From: an uncultured Ruminococcus sp.
GTDB lineage: Bacteria > Bacillota_A > Clostridia > Oscillospirales > Ruminococcaceae
DNA: 39,664 bases
Direction of reading: 5' to 3'
Assembly: GCA_946629405.1 (NCBI GenBank)
Contig: CAMOXW010000202.1
Location: 1-39,664 of the forward strand
This document shows positions 1 through 5,746 of the stretch, in pieces. How positions within the stretch are numbered: position 1 is the first letter of the stretch; every line of letters starts with the position of its first letter. The notes under the pieces were generated by a model, which saw only the letters and a list, made by a program, of their open reading frames with translations, was not told where the DNA came from and did no database searches. The position numbers were made by a program, and so were the translations under genes.

Positions 1-332
1 ATCTCATCCTTGGGGACCTTGCGGAGCTTGAGTCCGAAAGCCATATTATCGAAAACCGTCATATGCGGATAAAGAGCATAGTTCTGGAAAACCATCGCGA
101 TATCTCTGTCCTTGGGTGCGATATCGTTTACGAGGCGGTCGCCGATGTAGAGCTCGCCCTCTGAGATCTCCTCAAGTCCAGCGATCATACGGAGGGTAGT
201 TGACTTACCGCAGCCGGAAGGTCCTACCAGTACGATGAACTCCTTGTCTCTTATCTCTAAATTAACATCCGAAACTGCAACAACGCCGCCCGGATACTTC
301 TTATAAATGCCTTTAAGTGTTAAGCCTGCCAT
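1..332 (-). CDS. Sugar ABC transporter ATP-binding protein (MsmX/UgpC/MalK type), N-terminal part only
   Basis: This is the ATPase subunit of an ABC importer of the carbohydrate (CUT1) type, which would sit on the cytoplasmic face of the membrane and drive sugar uptake. Only the first 110 codons are present; the rest lies beyond the left edge. The translation begins [16 protein letters not shown] and holds a Walker A loop GPSGCGKST near residue 38 and the Q-loop stretch [14 protein letters not shown], a hallmark of MsmX/UgpC/MalK ATPases. The ATG at 332 follows a GGAGG ten bases upstream, and a promoter-like pair lies at 399-427. In Firmicutes one such ATPase often serves several sugar importers; no permease is in the window, so that shared role is only an inference. 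Confidence 0.9.
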   Translation of the reverse strand, partial: MAGLTLKGIYKKYPGGVVAVSDVNLEIRDKEFIVLVGPSGCGKSTTLRMIAGLEEISEGELYIGDRLVNDIAPKDRDIAMVFQNYALYPHMTVFDNMAFGLKLRKVPKDE

Positions 333-398
333 TTAATCCAGTCCTCCAGTTCATATTTTGTGCCGATATTATTTCTTTACAGTATCAGCTATGATAAT

Positions 399-427
399 AT
401 AATACCACACTTTTCAAAAGATTTCAA
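399..427 (-). promoter_or_regulatory. Promoter-like sequence for the sugar ABC ATPase gene
   Basis: On the minus strand TTGAAA and TATTAT are separated by 17 bases, a good fit to a housekeeping sigma-A promoter. The predicted start of transcription leaves a leader of about 60 bases before the ATG at 332. It lies in the spacer after the pseudouridine synthase gene, whose stop is at 452. Confidence 0.5.
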
Positions 428-451
428 GTTGCTAAATTGCCAAACTTACAA

Positions 452-1231
452 TTATTTGTTTATTAGAATTGCCGAAAAAATTGCGGAAAAATCGGCACAG
501 AAACGGTCAAAATCCGGCTTCAGGAACAAGTTTTCAACATCTTTGTGCAATAATTCCATACAGTCCCCGATTGCCAGTTTTTCGGGCAAAACCAGTCCGC
601 CGAGCGAAACTCTCATCAATACCTCGACATGATTGCCAACGGCGGCGAACATTCTTTTCACCTGATGATATTTTCCCTCATGAAGCTGTACAAACGCCAG
701 TTTTTCGCAGTTTTCAACAGGACGGACCAATGCAGGGAGACAGGTTTCACCGTCAGATAAAATCAAATTATTTTTGAATTGATCAATATATTTATTTTCA
801 AACAGTCTGGCAAGTTTCACAATATATATTTTAGGTATGTGGCTTCTTGGAGAGAGTATCCTGTGCGAAAGCTCGCCGTCATCTGTAATGAGCAGCGCTC
901 CGAGCGAATCCTTGTCAAGCCGTCCCGCAGGAAAAAGCCCCTTCGTCCGCAGCTCAGGCGGCACAAGCTCAAGGACATTTGCCCCATCGCCGCCGTCAGT
1001 CGTGCTGACATAACCTGCCGGCTTGTTGAGAAGGATATACCTGTATTTTTCGCTGCGTACAGCCTCCCCGTACACCGAAACGCTGTCTTTTTCCGGGTCA
1101 AGCTTTGTGTCTGTTTTTTTCACAGAGCAGCCGTTGAGGGTTATCTTTCCCGAAGCGGCGAGCTGTTTTATCTGGCTGCGGGTATACTCCGTGCGCTCTG
1201 ATATAAATTTATCAAGCCTTATCTGCGGCAT
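452..1231 (-). CDS. 16S/23S rRNA pseudouridine synthase, RsuA/RluB family
   Basis: An RsuA-family enzyme that isomerises a uridine in ribosomal RNA to pseudouridine. The 259 residues start with an S4 RNA-binding domain (about 1-60, beginning MPQIRLDKFISERTEYTRSQ), followed by the catalytic domain. The active-site motif GRLDKDSLGALLITDDG places the catalytic aspartate at D106, and the family motif EGKYHQVKRMFAAVG is near residues 185-199. Length is normal for the family, with a C-terminal tail of about 25 residues after the fold. The ATG at 1231 follows AAGGAT. The exact rRNA position modified cannot be told from sequence alone. It appears to be a single-gene unit. Confidence 0.88.
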   Translation of the reverse strand: MPQIRLDKFISERTEYTRSQIKQLAASGKITLNGCSVKKTDTKLDPEKDSVSVYGEAVRSEKYRYILLNKPAGYVSTTDGGDGANVLELVPPELRTKGLFPAGRLDKDSLGALLITDDGELSHRILSPRSHIPKIYIVKLARLFENKYIDQFKNNLILSDGETCLPALVRPVENCEKLAFVQLHEGKYHQVKRMFAAVGNHVEVLMRVSLGGLVLPEKLAIGDCMELLHKDVENLFLKPDFDRFCADFSAIFSAILINK

Positions 1232-1366
1232 ATTTTATCCTTTCTGAAAAACTGCAATGCGGAACGGCGAGGTGCCGTTGCTTACTAAGTTCTTTTCTCT
1301 AAGTTCTGAGCTGTTATTTCTTATGAATATTTCGAGGGAAGCGGACAATATTATGTTATAGAAAAT

Positions 1367-1470
1367 GGGTACATAGCTTTTTGGTGGTCTGGCGTTCGTA
1401 AATCGCCAGTGTATCACAGTGAGGAGAAGCAATTACGCAAACGCCGGAATCTCACGACCGCCTTATTTGT
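1367..1470. repeat. Dispersed intergenic repeat, longest copy
   Basis: A stretch of about 105 bases whose left half (from GGGTACATAGCTTTTTGGTG) recurs at 32113-32166 and more weakly at 2343-2388, and whose right half (from GCAATTACGCAAACGCCGG at 1429) recurs at 36070-36111. The halves are partly inverted copies of one another: left GGCGTTCGTAAATCGCC, right read backward GGCGTTTGCGTAATTGC. The spacer 1232-1502 holds no convincing gene. The repeat lies immediately before the DUF4830 gene. Confidence 0.6.
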
Positions 1471-1502
1471 TATTTTCCCTTGATAATCTTGGAGGTATAC
1501 TT

Positions 1503-1928
1503 ATGAAAAAGCTTACATTCGCCTTTGTTTCGGCAGCTATTCTGACTGCCGCCATTTTCATCGTTCCCGGCGGGAAAGGCGGGAGGCGCGTGCCGGAGAG
1601 TGCTGTCGTAGCTGCCTCAAATGTTGCCGAGCGCATGGACTACTTCGCCTCACACGGCTGGGAGGTCGAAGAAATTGCCGGTAAGGATGTCACTATCCCT
1701 TCAGACTTTTCGGCTGTATATGAAGAATATGCCTTAGTCCAGGACAAACAGGGACTTCCCCTGCGCGAATACGCCGGCAGGAATGCTCAGCTCTACGTCT
1801 ATGAGGTAAAAAATTACAGCCCCGGAAGCAAAAAGATGCTGGCGGAGCTGCTTGTCTGCGACAATACTGCCGTTGCCTCACTTGTCTACAGCGAGGACGG
1901 CGGTTCCCTCAGAATGCCGGTGAGCTGA
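1503..1928 (+). CDS. DUF4830 domain-containing secreted or membrane-anchored protein
   Basis: A 141-residue protein of the DUF4830 type, function unknown. Residues 1-20 (MKKLTFAFVSAAILTAAIFI) form a signal peptide or N-terminal anchor, so the rest is probably outside the membrane. The body shows the family pattern: a segment ending ERMDYFASHGWEVEE, then VTIPSDFSAVYEEYALVQ, then GLPLREYAGRNAQLYVYEV. The ATG at 1503 is chosen over an in-frame start at 1419 because GGAGGT sits eight bases before it and the signal peptide then begins properly. The gene converges on the Tic20-like gene, whose stop is four bases away, leaving no room for a separate terminator. Confidence 0.75.
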   Translation: MKKLTFAFVSAAILTAAIFIVPGGKGGRRVPESAVVAASNVAERMDYFASHGWEVEEIAGKDVTIPSDFSAVYEEYALVQDKQGLPLREYAGRNAQLYVYEVKNYSPGSKKMLAELLVCDNTAVASLVYSEDGGSLRMPVS

Positions 1929-1931
1929 AGC

Positions 1932-2303
1932 TCAGAATGCACTTATGATATTGCCAAGAGGCGGGATCCTTAAAGCCATGTCCTTCACTACGCCAACAAT
2001 GAGGAATACAAGCACGCAGAGCTGCACAAGACCGATGATCGTACTTATAACTAAGCCTGCACCGGGGATCATTGAACAAAGTGTGCTGACAATACTTACT
2101 CCAATGGAAGTCAACAGCCATGCAAGCTGCTGATTTGCGTGAAAACGGCAGTATGACGAGGTCTTGTTGCACAAAAAGGTCACGAAGAAAAGTATCGGGA
2201 AGATATAACCCAGTACCGCAAGAACCTTATAGCTGCTGATGTCCTGAGGAGCAAAGCCTGCCTGTTCGTTCCTGTCATTGAAGTTTTCCAGAAAATTTTC
2301 CAT
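1932..2303 (-). CDS. Small membrane protein, Tic20-like (DUF4870) family
   Basis: A 123-residue predicted integral membrane protein. After a polar N-terminus (about 1-25) come three hydrophobic segments, around KVLAVLGYIFPILFFVTFLC, AWLLTSIGVSIVSTLC and LVISTIIGLVQLCVLVFLIV. The motif FHANQQLAW between the first and second is typical of the DUF4870/Tic20-like family, whose bacterial role is unknown. The ATG at 2303 has AGAAGGAGA upstream. The gene is followed head-on by the DUF4830 gene. Confidence 0.72.
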   Translation of the reverse strand: MENFLENFNDRNEQAGFAPQDISSYKVLAVLGYIFPILFFVTFLCNKTSSYCRFHANQQLAWLLTSIGVSIVSTLCSMIPGAGLVISTIIGLVQLCVLVFLIVGVVKDMALRIPPLGNIISAF

Positions 2304-2342
2304 GTTTTTCTCCTTCTGTCCGCATTTGCGGGCTTTTTTTTT

Positions 2343-2388
2343 GGGTATGTAACTTTAGGCCATACATAAACGTGACGTTCGCAATTGC
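2343..2388. repeat. Degenerate copy of the dispersed intergenic repeat
   Basis: GGGTATGTAACTTT at 2343-2356 is identical to the first 14 bases of the copy at 32113, and ACGTTCGCAATTGC at 2375-2388 resembles that copy's GCGTTCGCAAATTGCC. The middle does not align well. The element lies between nrdR and the Tic20-like gene. Confidence 0.4.
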
Positions 2389-2451
2389 AGACGCTGTCGA
2401 TCACATAAATTGTTATAAACCCTTATATATCTGAACCGCGTGTATGCGATA

Positions 2452-2901
2452 TCATTTAATGCTGTCAAATTCACTTATCGCTGCTACAAAGCTCTCTATA
2501 TCGTTGAAATCCTTGTATACGGAAGCAAATCTGATGTATGCCACCGGATCTATCTCTCTCAGCCTTTCAAGCACGATCTCGCCGATCTCGCGCGAGCTGA
2601 TGACTGTTCTTAGCTTGTCGGCACATGAATTTTCAACGTGATCCGCGATCTCCTCTACCATGACATTCGTCACCGGACGCTTTTTTATCGCAGTGAATAT
2701 GCCCTTTATCAGCTTCGACTTATCAAACGGCTCAAATCCGCCCGAGCGCTTTTCTACCATAAGCAGCGGCGACTCTATCTCCTCGAAGGTCGTGAACCTT
2801 CCGCTGCATCTTACGCACTCTCTGCGGCGCTTTATTTTTTCATCATTTGGTCTTGAATCTATGACCCTTGTATCCTCAAAGCCGCAGTATGGGCATTTCA
2901 T
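2452..2901 (-). CDS. nrdR: Transcriptional repressor NrdR
   Basis: NrdR is the nucleotide-sensing repressor of ribonucleotide reductase operons. The 149 residues begin with a zinc ribbon using C3, C6, C29 and C32 (MKCPYCGFEDTRV, then RRRECVRCSGRFTTFE), and continue with an ATP-cone domain (about 49-140), both complete and at normal length. The zinc ribbon binds paired NrdR boxes, and the ATP-cone reads dATP/ATP. No ribonucleotide reductase gene lies in the window, so its targets are elsewhere. The ATG at 2901 overlaps the stop of the upstream isomerase gene by four bases, so the two are probably co-transcribed. Confidence 0.95.
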   Translation of the reverse strand: MKCPYCGFEDTRVIDSRPNDEKIKRRRECVRCSGRFTTFEEIESPLLMVEKRSGGFEPFDKSKLIKGIFTAIKKRPVTNVMVEEIADHVENSCADKLRTVISSREIGEIVLERLREIDPVAYIRFASVYKDFNDIESFVAAISEFDSIK

Positions 2902-3695
2902 AGGTTTCTCTCCCCGCCGTAAGGCTCAGTCATATTTGTTAATATATTATAACTCGTCACGAGGTCACTTATCCCGCCGAAGCCGCTCCTGTACAGCTCA
3001 AGCACAACTCCGCAGTCGGGGTTGTACTTCCCGAGCTTCTCGAAAAACTGCCTGAAACGGAAACTTCCATTGCCGATAAGGAGGCAGTCACCGAGCTCGC
3101 CGCTGTCGCTTATGTGAACATGAACAATACTTTTCCCGGCAGCATCGAGGAAACGGAACGGATCCTCGCCCGCACGGACAGCCTGTTTAGTATCAAGGAC
3201 GAACGCAAACTCGTTCCCGAGCATTTTTGCAAGCTCCCTGATATACGACGAAGAAGCGCTCTGACAACGCGAAACGTTCTCCACAGCTACTGTAACTCCA
3301 AATTCCTTTCCGAGTCTGAAAAGACGGCTGTAGCGTTCACAGTACAGCTCCTTGCTTTTCGCGGCTTTTGCGCCGTGAAAGACGAAGACCTCAGCGCCGA
3401 CGATGTTCATGAACCTGAAATAATTCCTGTAATACTCCAACATATCCGCTATCCTGCGCTCATAATCGGAAAAGAGCATCATCTGCTCCATTTCGCAGGT
3501 AAACGGATGGACGGAGAGACACTTCATGTCAAATCTTTTAAGAAGATTCGCAGCACCGTATGCAAAGCCCTTTTTCAGCTCTGAATGAGTATTAATGAAC
3601 ATCTCAACGGCTGAAATGCCGTTCACCGCAAGGTCATACAGGCTTTCCTCAAGCGGCTTCGGGTACAGGCAGGCTGTTGATACACCGGCTATCAA
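2898..3695 (-). CDS. Sugar phosphate isomerase/epimerase family TIM-barrel protein
   Basis: A 265-residue protein of the xylose-isomerase-like TIM-barrel family (AP endonuclease 2 fold). Barrel motifs visible include the start MIAGVSTACLYPKPLEESLY, SVHPFTCE, VFHGA, VAVENVSRC with a likely metal glutamate, FVLDTKQAV, and HVHISDSGELGDCLLIGNG with metal-ligand histidines, ending VVLELYRSG. The substrate cannot be assigned. The start is a TTG at 3695 preceded by AAGGAGAG; a promoter-like pair lies at 3732-3760. The four-base overlap with nrdR implies translational coupling. Confidence 0.8.
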   Translation of the reverse strand: MIAGVSTACLYPKPLEESLYDLAVNGISAVEMFINTHSELKKGFAYGAANLLKRFDMKCLSVHPFTCEMEQMMLFSDYERRIADMLEYYRNYFRFMNIVGAEVFVFHGAKAAKSKELYCERYSRLFRLGKEFGVTVAVENVSRCQSASSSYIRELAKMLGNEFAFVLDTKQAVRAGEDPFRFLDAAGKSIVHVHISDSGELGDCLLIGNGSFRFRQFFEKLGKYNPDCGVVLELYRSGFGGISDLVTSYNILTNMTEPYGGERNL

Positions 3696-3731
3696 AGTAT
3701 TCTCTCCTTTCCCTCAGTGGTCATACCATAG

Positions 3732-3760
3732 ATTATATCACATCTTTCCGCAAAAATCAA
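3732..3760 (-). promoter_or_regulatory. Promoter-like sequence for the isomerase-nrdR operon
   Basis: Minus-strand TTGATT, 17 bases, then TATAAT with a TG extension before the -10. It gives a leader of about 30 bases to the TTG at 3695. Confidence 0.55.
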
Positions 3761-3851
3761 GCTTTGAGGCGATAGTTTTTGATATTCAGGTTTTCAACAA
3801 ATAATATAACTTTTTCAGGTCTTCACGCTGCGGACGTGCAATGCAAACTCT

Positions 3852-3881
3852 TTGACATTCTGCCGATGCTTTGCATATTAT
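3852..3881 (+). promoter_or_regulatory. Promoter-like sequence for ytaF, within an inverted repeat
   Basis: TTGACA at 3852-3857 and TATTAT at 3876-3881, 18 bases apart, lead directly to the GGAGGTG site of ytaF. ATGCAAA at 3841-3847 and TTTGCAT at 3870-3876 are exact inverted copies that bracket the -35 and touch the -10, which could be an operator. Confidence 0.45.
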
Positions 3882-3900
3882 ATAGCGGAGGTGTGTAAGA

Positions 3901-4509
3901 TTGACAAAAGAAATAATAATTGCATTCATCATGTGCATTGACATATATCTCGCTGCGGCAGCCTACTGCAACAGCGGGATCAGGATCCCCGCACTCTCAG
4001 CCGGCGCGATAAGTCTTGTCAGCGCGGCTGTGCTCTGTATTTCGGTGGAGTTCTCCGAGCTTCTCGGAAGGCACGTTCCCGCATCACTGTTCCGGATCTG
4101 CGGCATTGTTCTTCTGACCTCGATAGGAGTGCTTACGATAATCAGGAGCGTTGTGAGGACAGTAATGCTCCGCGCCTCGGAAAATGGCGGTATTTCGCTG
4201 AAAAAGGGCAATCTTGTAATAAGGCTGTATCTTGATGACACAGCTGCTGACCTTGACGGCTCGAAGGTTCTTTCATTGGGTGAAGCGCTTGCACTGTCAC
4301 TTGTCAGTTCTTTTGACTGTGCTGCAACGGGGCTGGGATTCGGCTGTCATGACCTGAACATACCTGTCCTGACGCTTTCGGCGTTCATCTGCGGCTGTAC
4401 AGCACTTTTTCTTGGTGATCTGACCGGAAAAAAAATATCCTCCCTCAGGCACGATCTCTCGTGGGTGGGAGGAATAATAATCATTATATTTACTTTATTA
4501 TTTTACTGA
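3901..4509 (+). CDS. ytaF: YtaF family sporulation membrane protein (MntP-like fold)
   Basis: A 202-residue membrane protein related to the manganese exporter MntP and best matched to YtaF, a protein of spore-forming Firmicutes with unclear biochemical role. Six hydrophobic segments are visible, arranged as two similar halves. The second half carries the family signature: an aspartate-rich stretch DDTAADLDGSKVLSLGEALA followed by LVSSFDCAATGLGFG. The start is TTG at 3901, supported by GCGGAGGTG upstream. The gene is divergent from the isomerase-nrdR operon and converges on the metallophosphoesterase, whose stop is three bases away. A direct metal-transport role is possible but not shown. Confidence 0.78.
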   Translation: MTKEIIIAFIMCIDIYLAAAAYCNSGIRIPALSAGAISLVSAAVLCISVEFSELLGRHVPASLFRICGIVLLTSIGVLTIIRSVVRTVMLRASENGGISLKKGNLVIRLYLDDTAADLDGSKVLSLGEALALSLVSSFDCAATGLGFGCHDLNIPVLTLSAFICGCTALFLGDLTGKKISSLRHDLSWVGGIIIIIFTLLFY

Positions 4510-4511
4510 AT

Positions 4512-5312
4512 CTACAGCTCATATACGACAATTTCCGGCGCATTGAACAGCCTAAGCTTTCCGAGACCGGCAGATACAAGGAGTTTTGTTTTACCTATAG
4601 TATAAATTCCCTTCGCATATCTCGGAAAAAACTTACGCTCCGGAGAGAGCAGTCCTATCCCGAAAAGCCTTATCACACCGCCGTGTACATGACCGCTGAA
4701 CACCACGTCAGCACCCCATTCTGAATAAGCCTGCGCGAAAAACGGATTGTGCGCCAAGAGCATGACCTCGCCGTCCGGACATTTTCCGAGATAGCGCTCC
4801 ATATCAGCCGGAGTTATTCTTTCAAGGTCGCGGTAGCCGCCGTTTTTCTTATAGGTCTCATAGCTTTCTTCAAGCCCGCAGATCGTTGTTTTTCGCCCTT
4901 TTATCTCTATATTGCAGCATAAGTTCCGCAGCAGCACTGCATCAGTTTCCGCAATTGCAGAAAGCAGCTTCTCCTGCATTTCCGGCGGAAGGCTCTGCTC
5001 ATGATTGCCGAAGATCATGTAGACCGGAGCGATCCTGCAAAGCTCTCTGAGCATATTCCTTATAGTATCGAAGCTTGTCTCAGTGCGCGAAACGATGTCT
5101 CCGCTCACTATGATGATATCGGGCTTTTCGCGCTCAGTGAGCCGGCTTATCCGGGAGTTATCCCTGCCGAAGCGCCTTTTGTGCAGGTCAGAAATATGTA
5201 CTATTCGTATATTTTTTCCAAGTCTCTCACGGCGTACACGGAGCGCAAAAACATTCTCCCAGACAGCATACGCGGCAAAGCTCACGCTCAGGATTATTAC
5301 AAAAAGTATCAT
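4512..5312 (-). CDS. Membrane-anchored metallophosphoesterase (YkuE/YaeI-like)
   Basis: A calcineurin-like phosphoesterase of 266 residues with an N-terminal hydrophobic anchor (MILFVIILSVSFAAYAVW), so the catalytic domain is probably held at the membrane. Metal-binding motifs are complete and in order: HISDLH, IIVSGDIVS, IFGNHEQ, LLAHNP and FSGHVHGG. Proteins of this architecture include lipid and UDP-diacylglucosamine-type hydrolases and others of unknown substrate; the substrate here is not assigned. The ATG at 5312 overlaps the stop of the upstream membrane-protein gene by four bases, placing it third in a gyrA-led run. Confidence 0.85.
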   Translation of the reverse strand: MILFVIILSVSFAAYAVWENVFALRVRRERLGKNIRIVHISDLHKRRFGRDNSRISRLTEREKPDIIIVSGDIVSRTETSFDTIRNMLRELCRIAPVYMIFGNHEQSLPPEMQEKLLSAIAETDAVLLRNLCCNIEIKGRKTTICGLEESYETYKKNGGYRDLERITPADMERYLGKCPDGEVMLLAHNPFFAQAYSEWGADVVFSGHVHGGVIRLFGIGLLSPERKFFPRYAKGIYTIGKTKLLVSAGLGKLRLFNAPEIVVYEL

Positions 5313-5746
5313 CGGTCTTTCTTTTCCTTTTTATCAAGATACCTCAGTATCGGTATATCAATAACCGAAAATACAAGCAGGTAGGCTGACGTTATCATTA
5401 TCCTCGCAGAATATACCGCTATCGTGCCTCTGATACTGTTATCAATACTGTCAAGGTCAAATGTGATGAAGAATAGTATAAGGCTGAATATGCACGGCGC
5501 GCCGACTGCACATGAGAAGAAGAACTGCCGGGAGAAATTCCCGTGCTTTCCCGCATCGAGCTGCACAAAATGGTACATCATGCAGAGTATCAGCGGCGTG
5601 AAAAGAACATATATCTGCTCATAAGCCAGCTTATCGAAGGCATACCAGTTGAACCACTGCGCAAACATACTCAGTGCAAAGATCGCTATTGCGGTGAAGA
5701 ATCCTGCTCTGTAGGACAGATATTTGCCCTTTTCGTCATCATTCAT
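5309..5746 (-). CDS. Hypothetical membrane protein, four predicted TM segments
   Basis: I do not recognise the family. The 145-residue product has a polar start (MNDDEKGKYLSYRAG), four hydrophobic segments (about 14-34, 44-60, 73-93 and 112-135) and a charged tail LDKKEKKDR, suggesting cytoplasmic ends. It overlaps the 3' end of gyrA by eight bases and the metallophosphoesterase by four, so all three genes are likely translated from one message. Confidence 0.7.
   Translation of the reverse strand: MNDDEKGKYLSYRAGFFTAIAIFALSMFAQWFNWYAFDKLAYEQIYVLFTPLILCMMYHFVQLDAGKHGNFSRQFFFSCAVGAPCIFSLILFFITFDLDSIDNSIRGTIAVYSARIMITSAYLLVFSVIDIPILRYLDKKEKKDR

Noticed and set aside
469..1247. Plus-strand open frames over the pseudouridine synthase
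   Set aside because: The minus-strand gene has clear catalytic motifs; the plus frames have no motifs.
1235..1432. Minus-strand 65-residue frame between the pseudouridine synthase and the DUF4830 gene
   Set aside because: It runs through the dispersed repeat, lacks a ribosome site and resembles no family.
2315..2340. Hairpin CCGC-ATTT-GCGG followed by eight T on the plus strand
   Set aside because: It points against the Tic20-like gene and lies in its leader; the stem is only four to five bases and no plus gene needs ending there.
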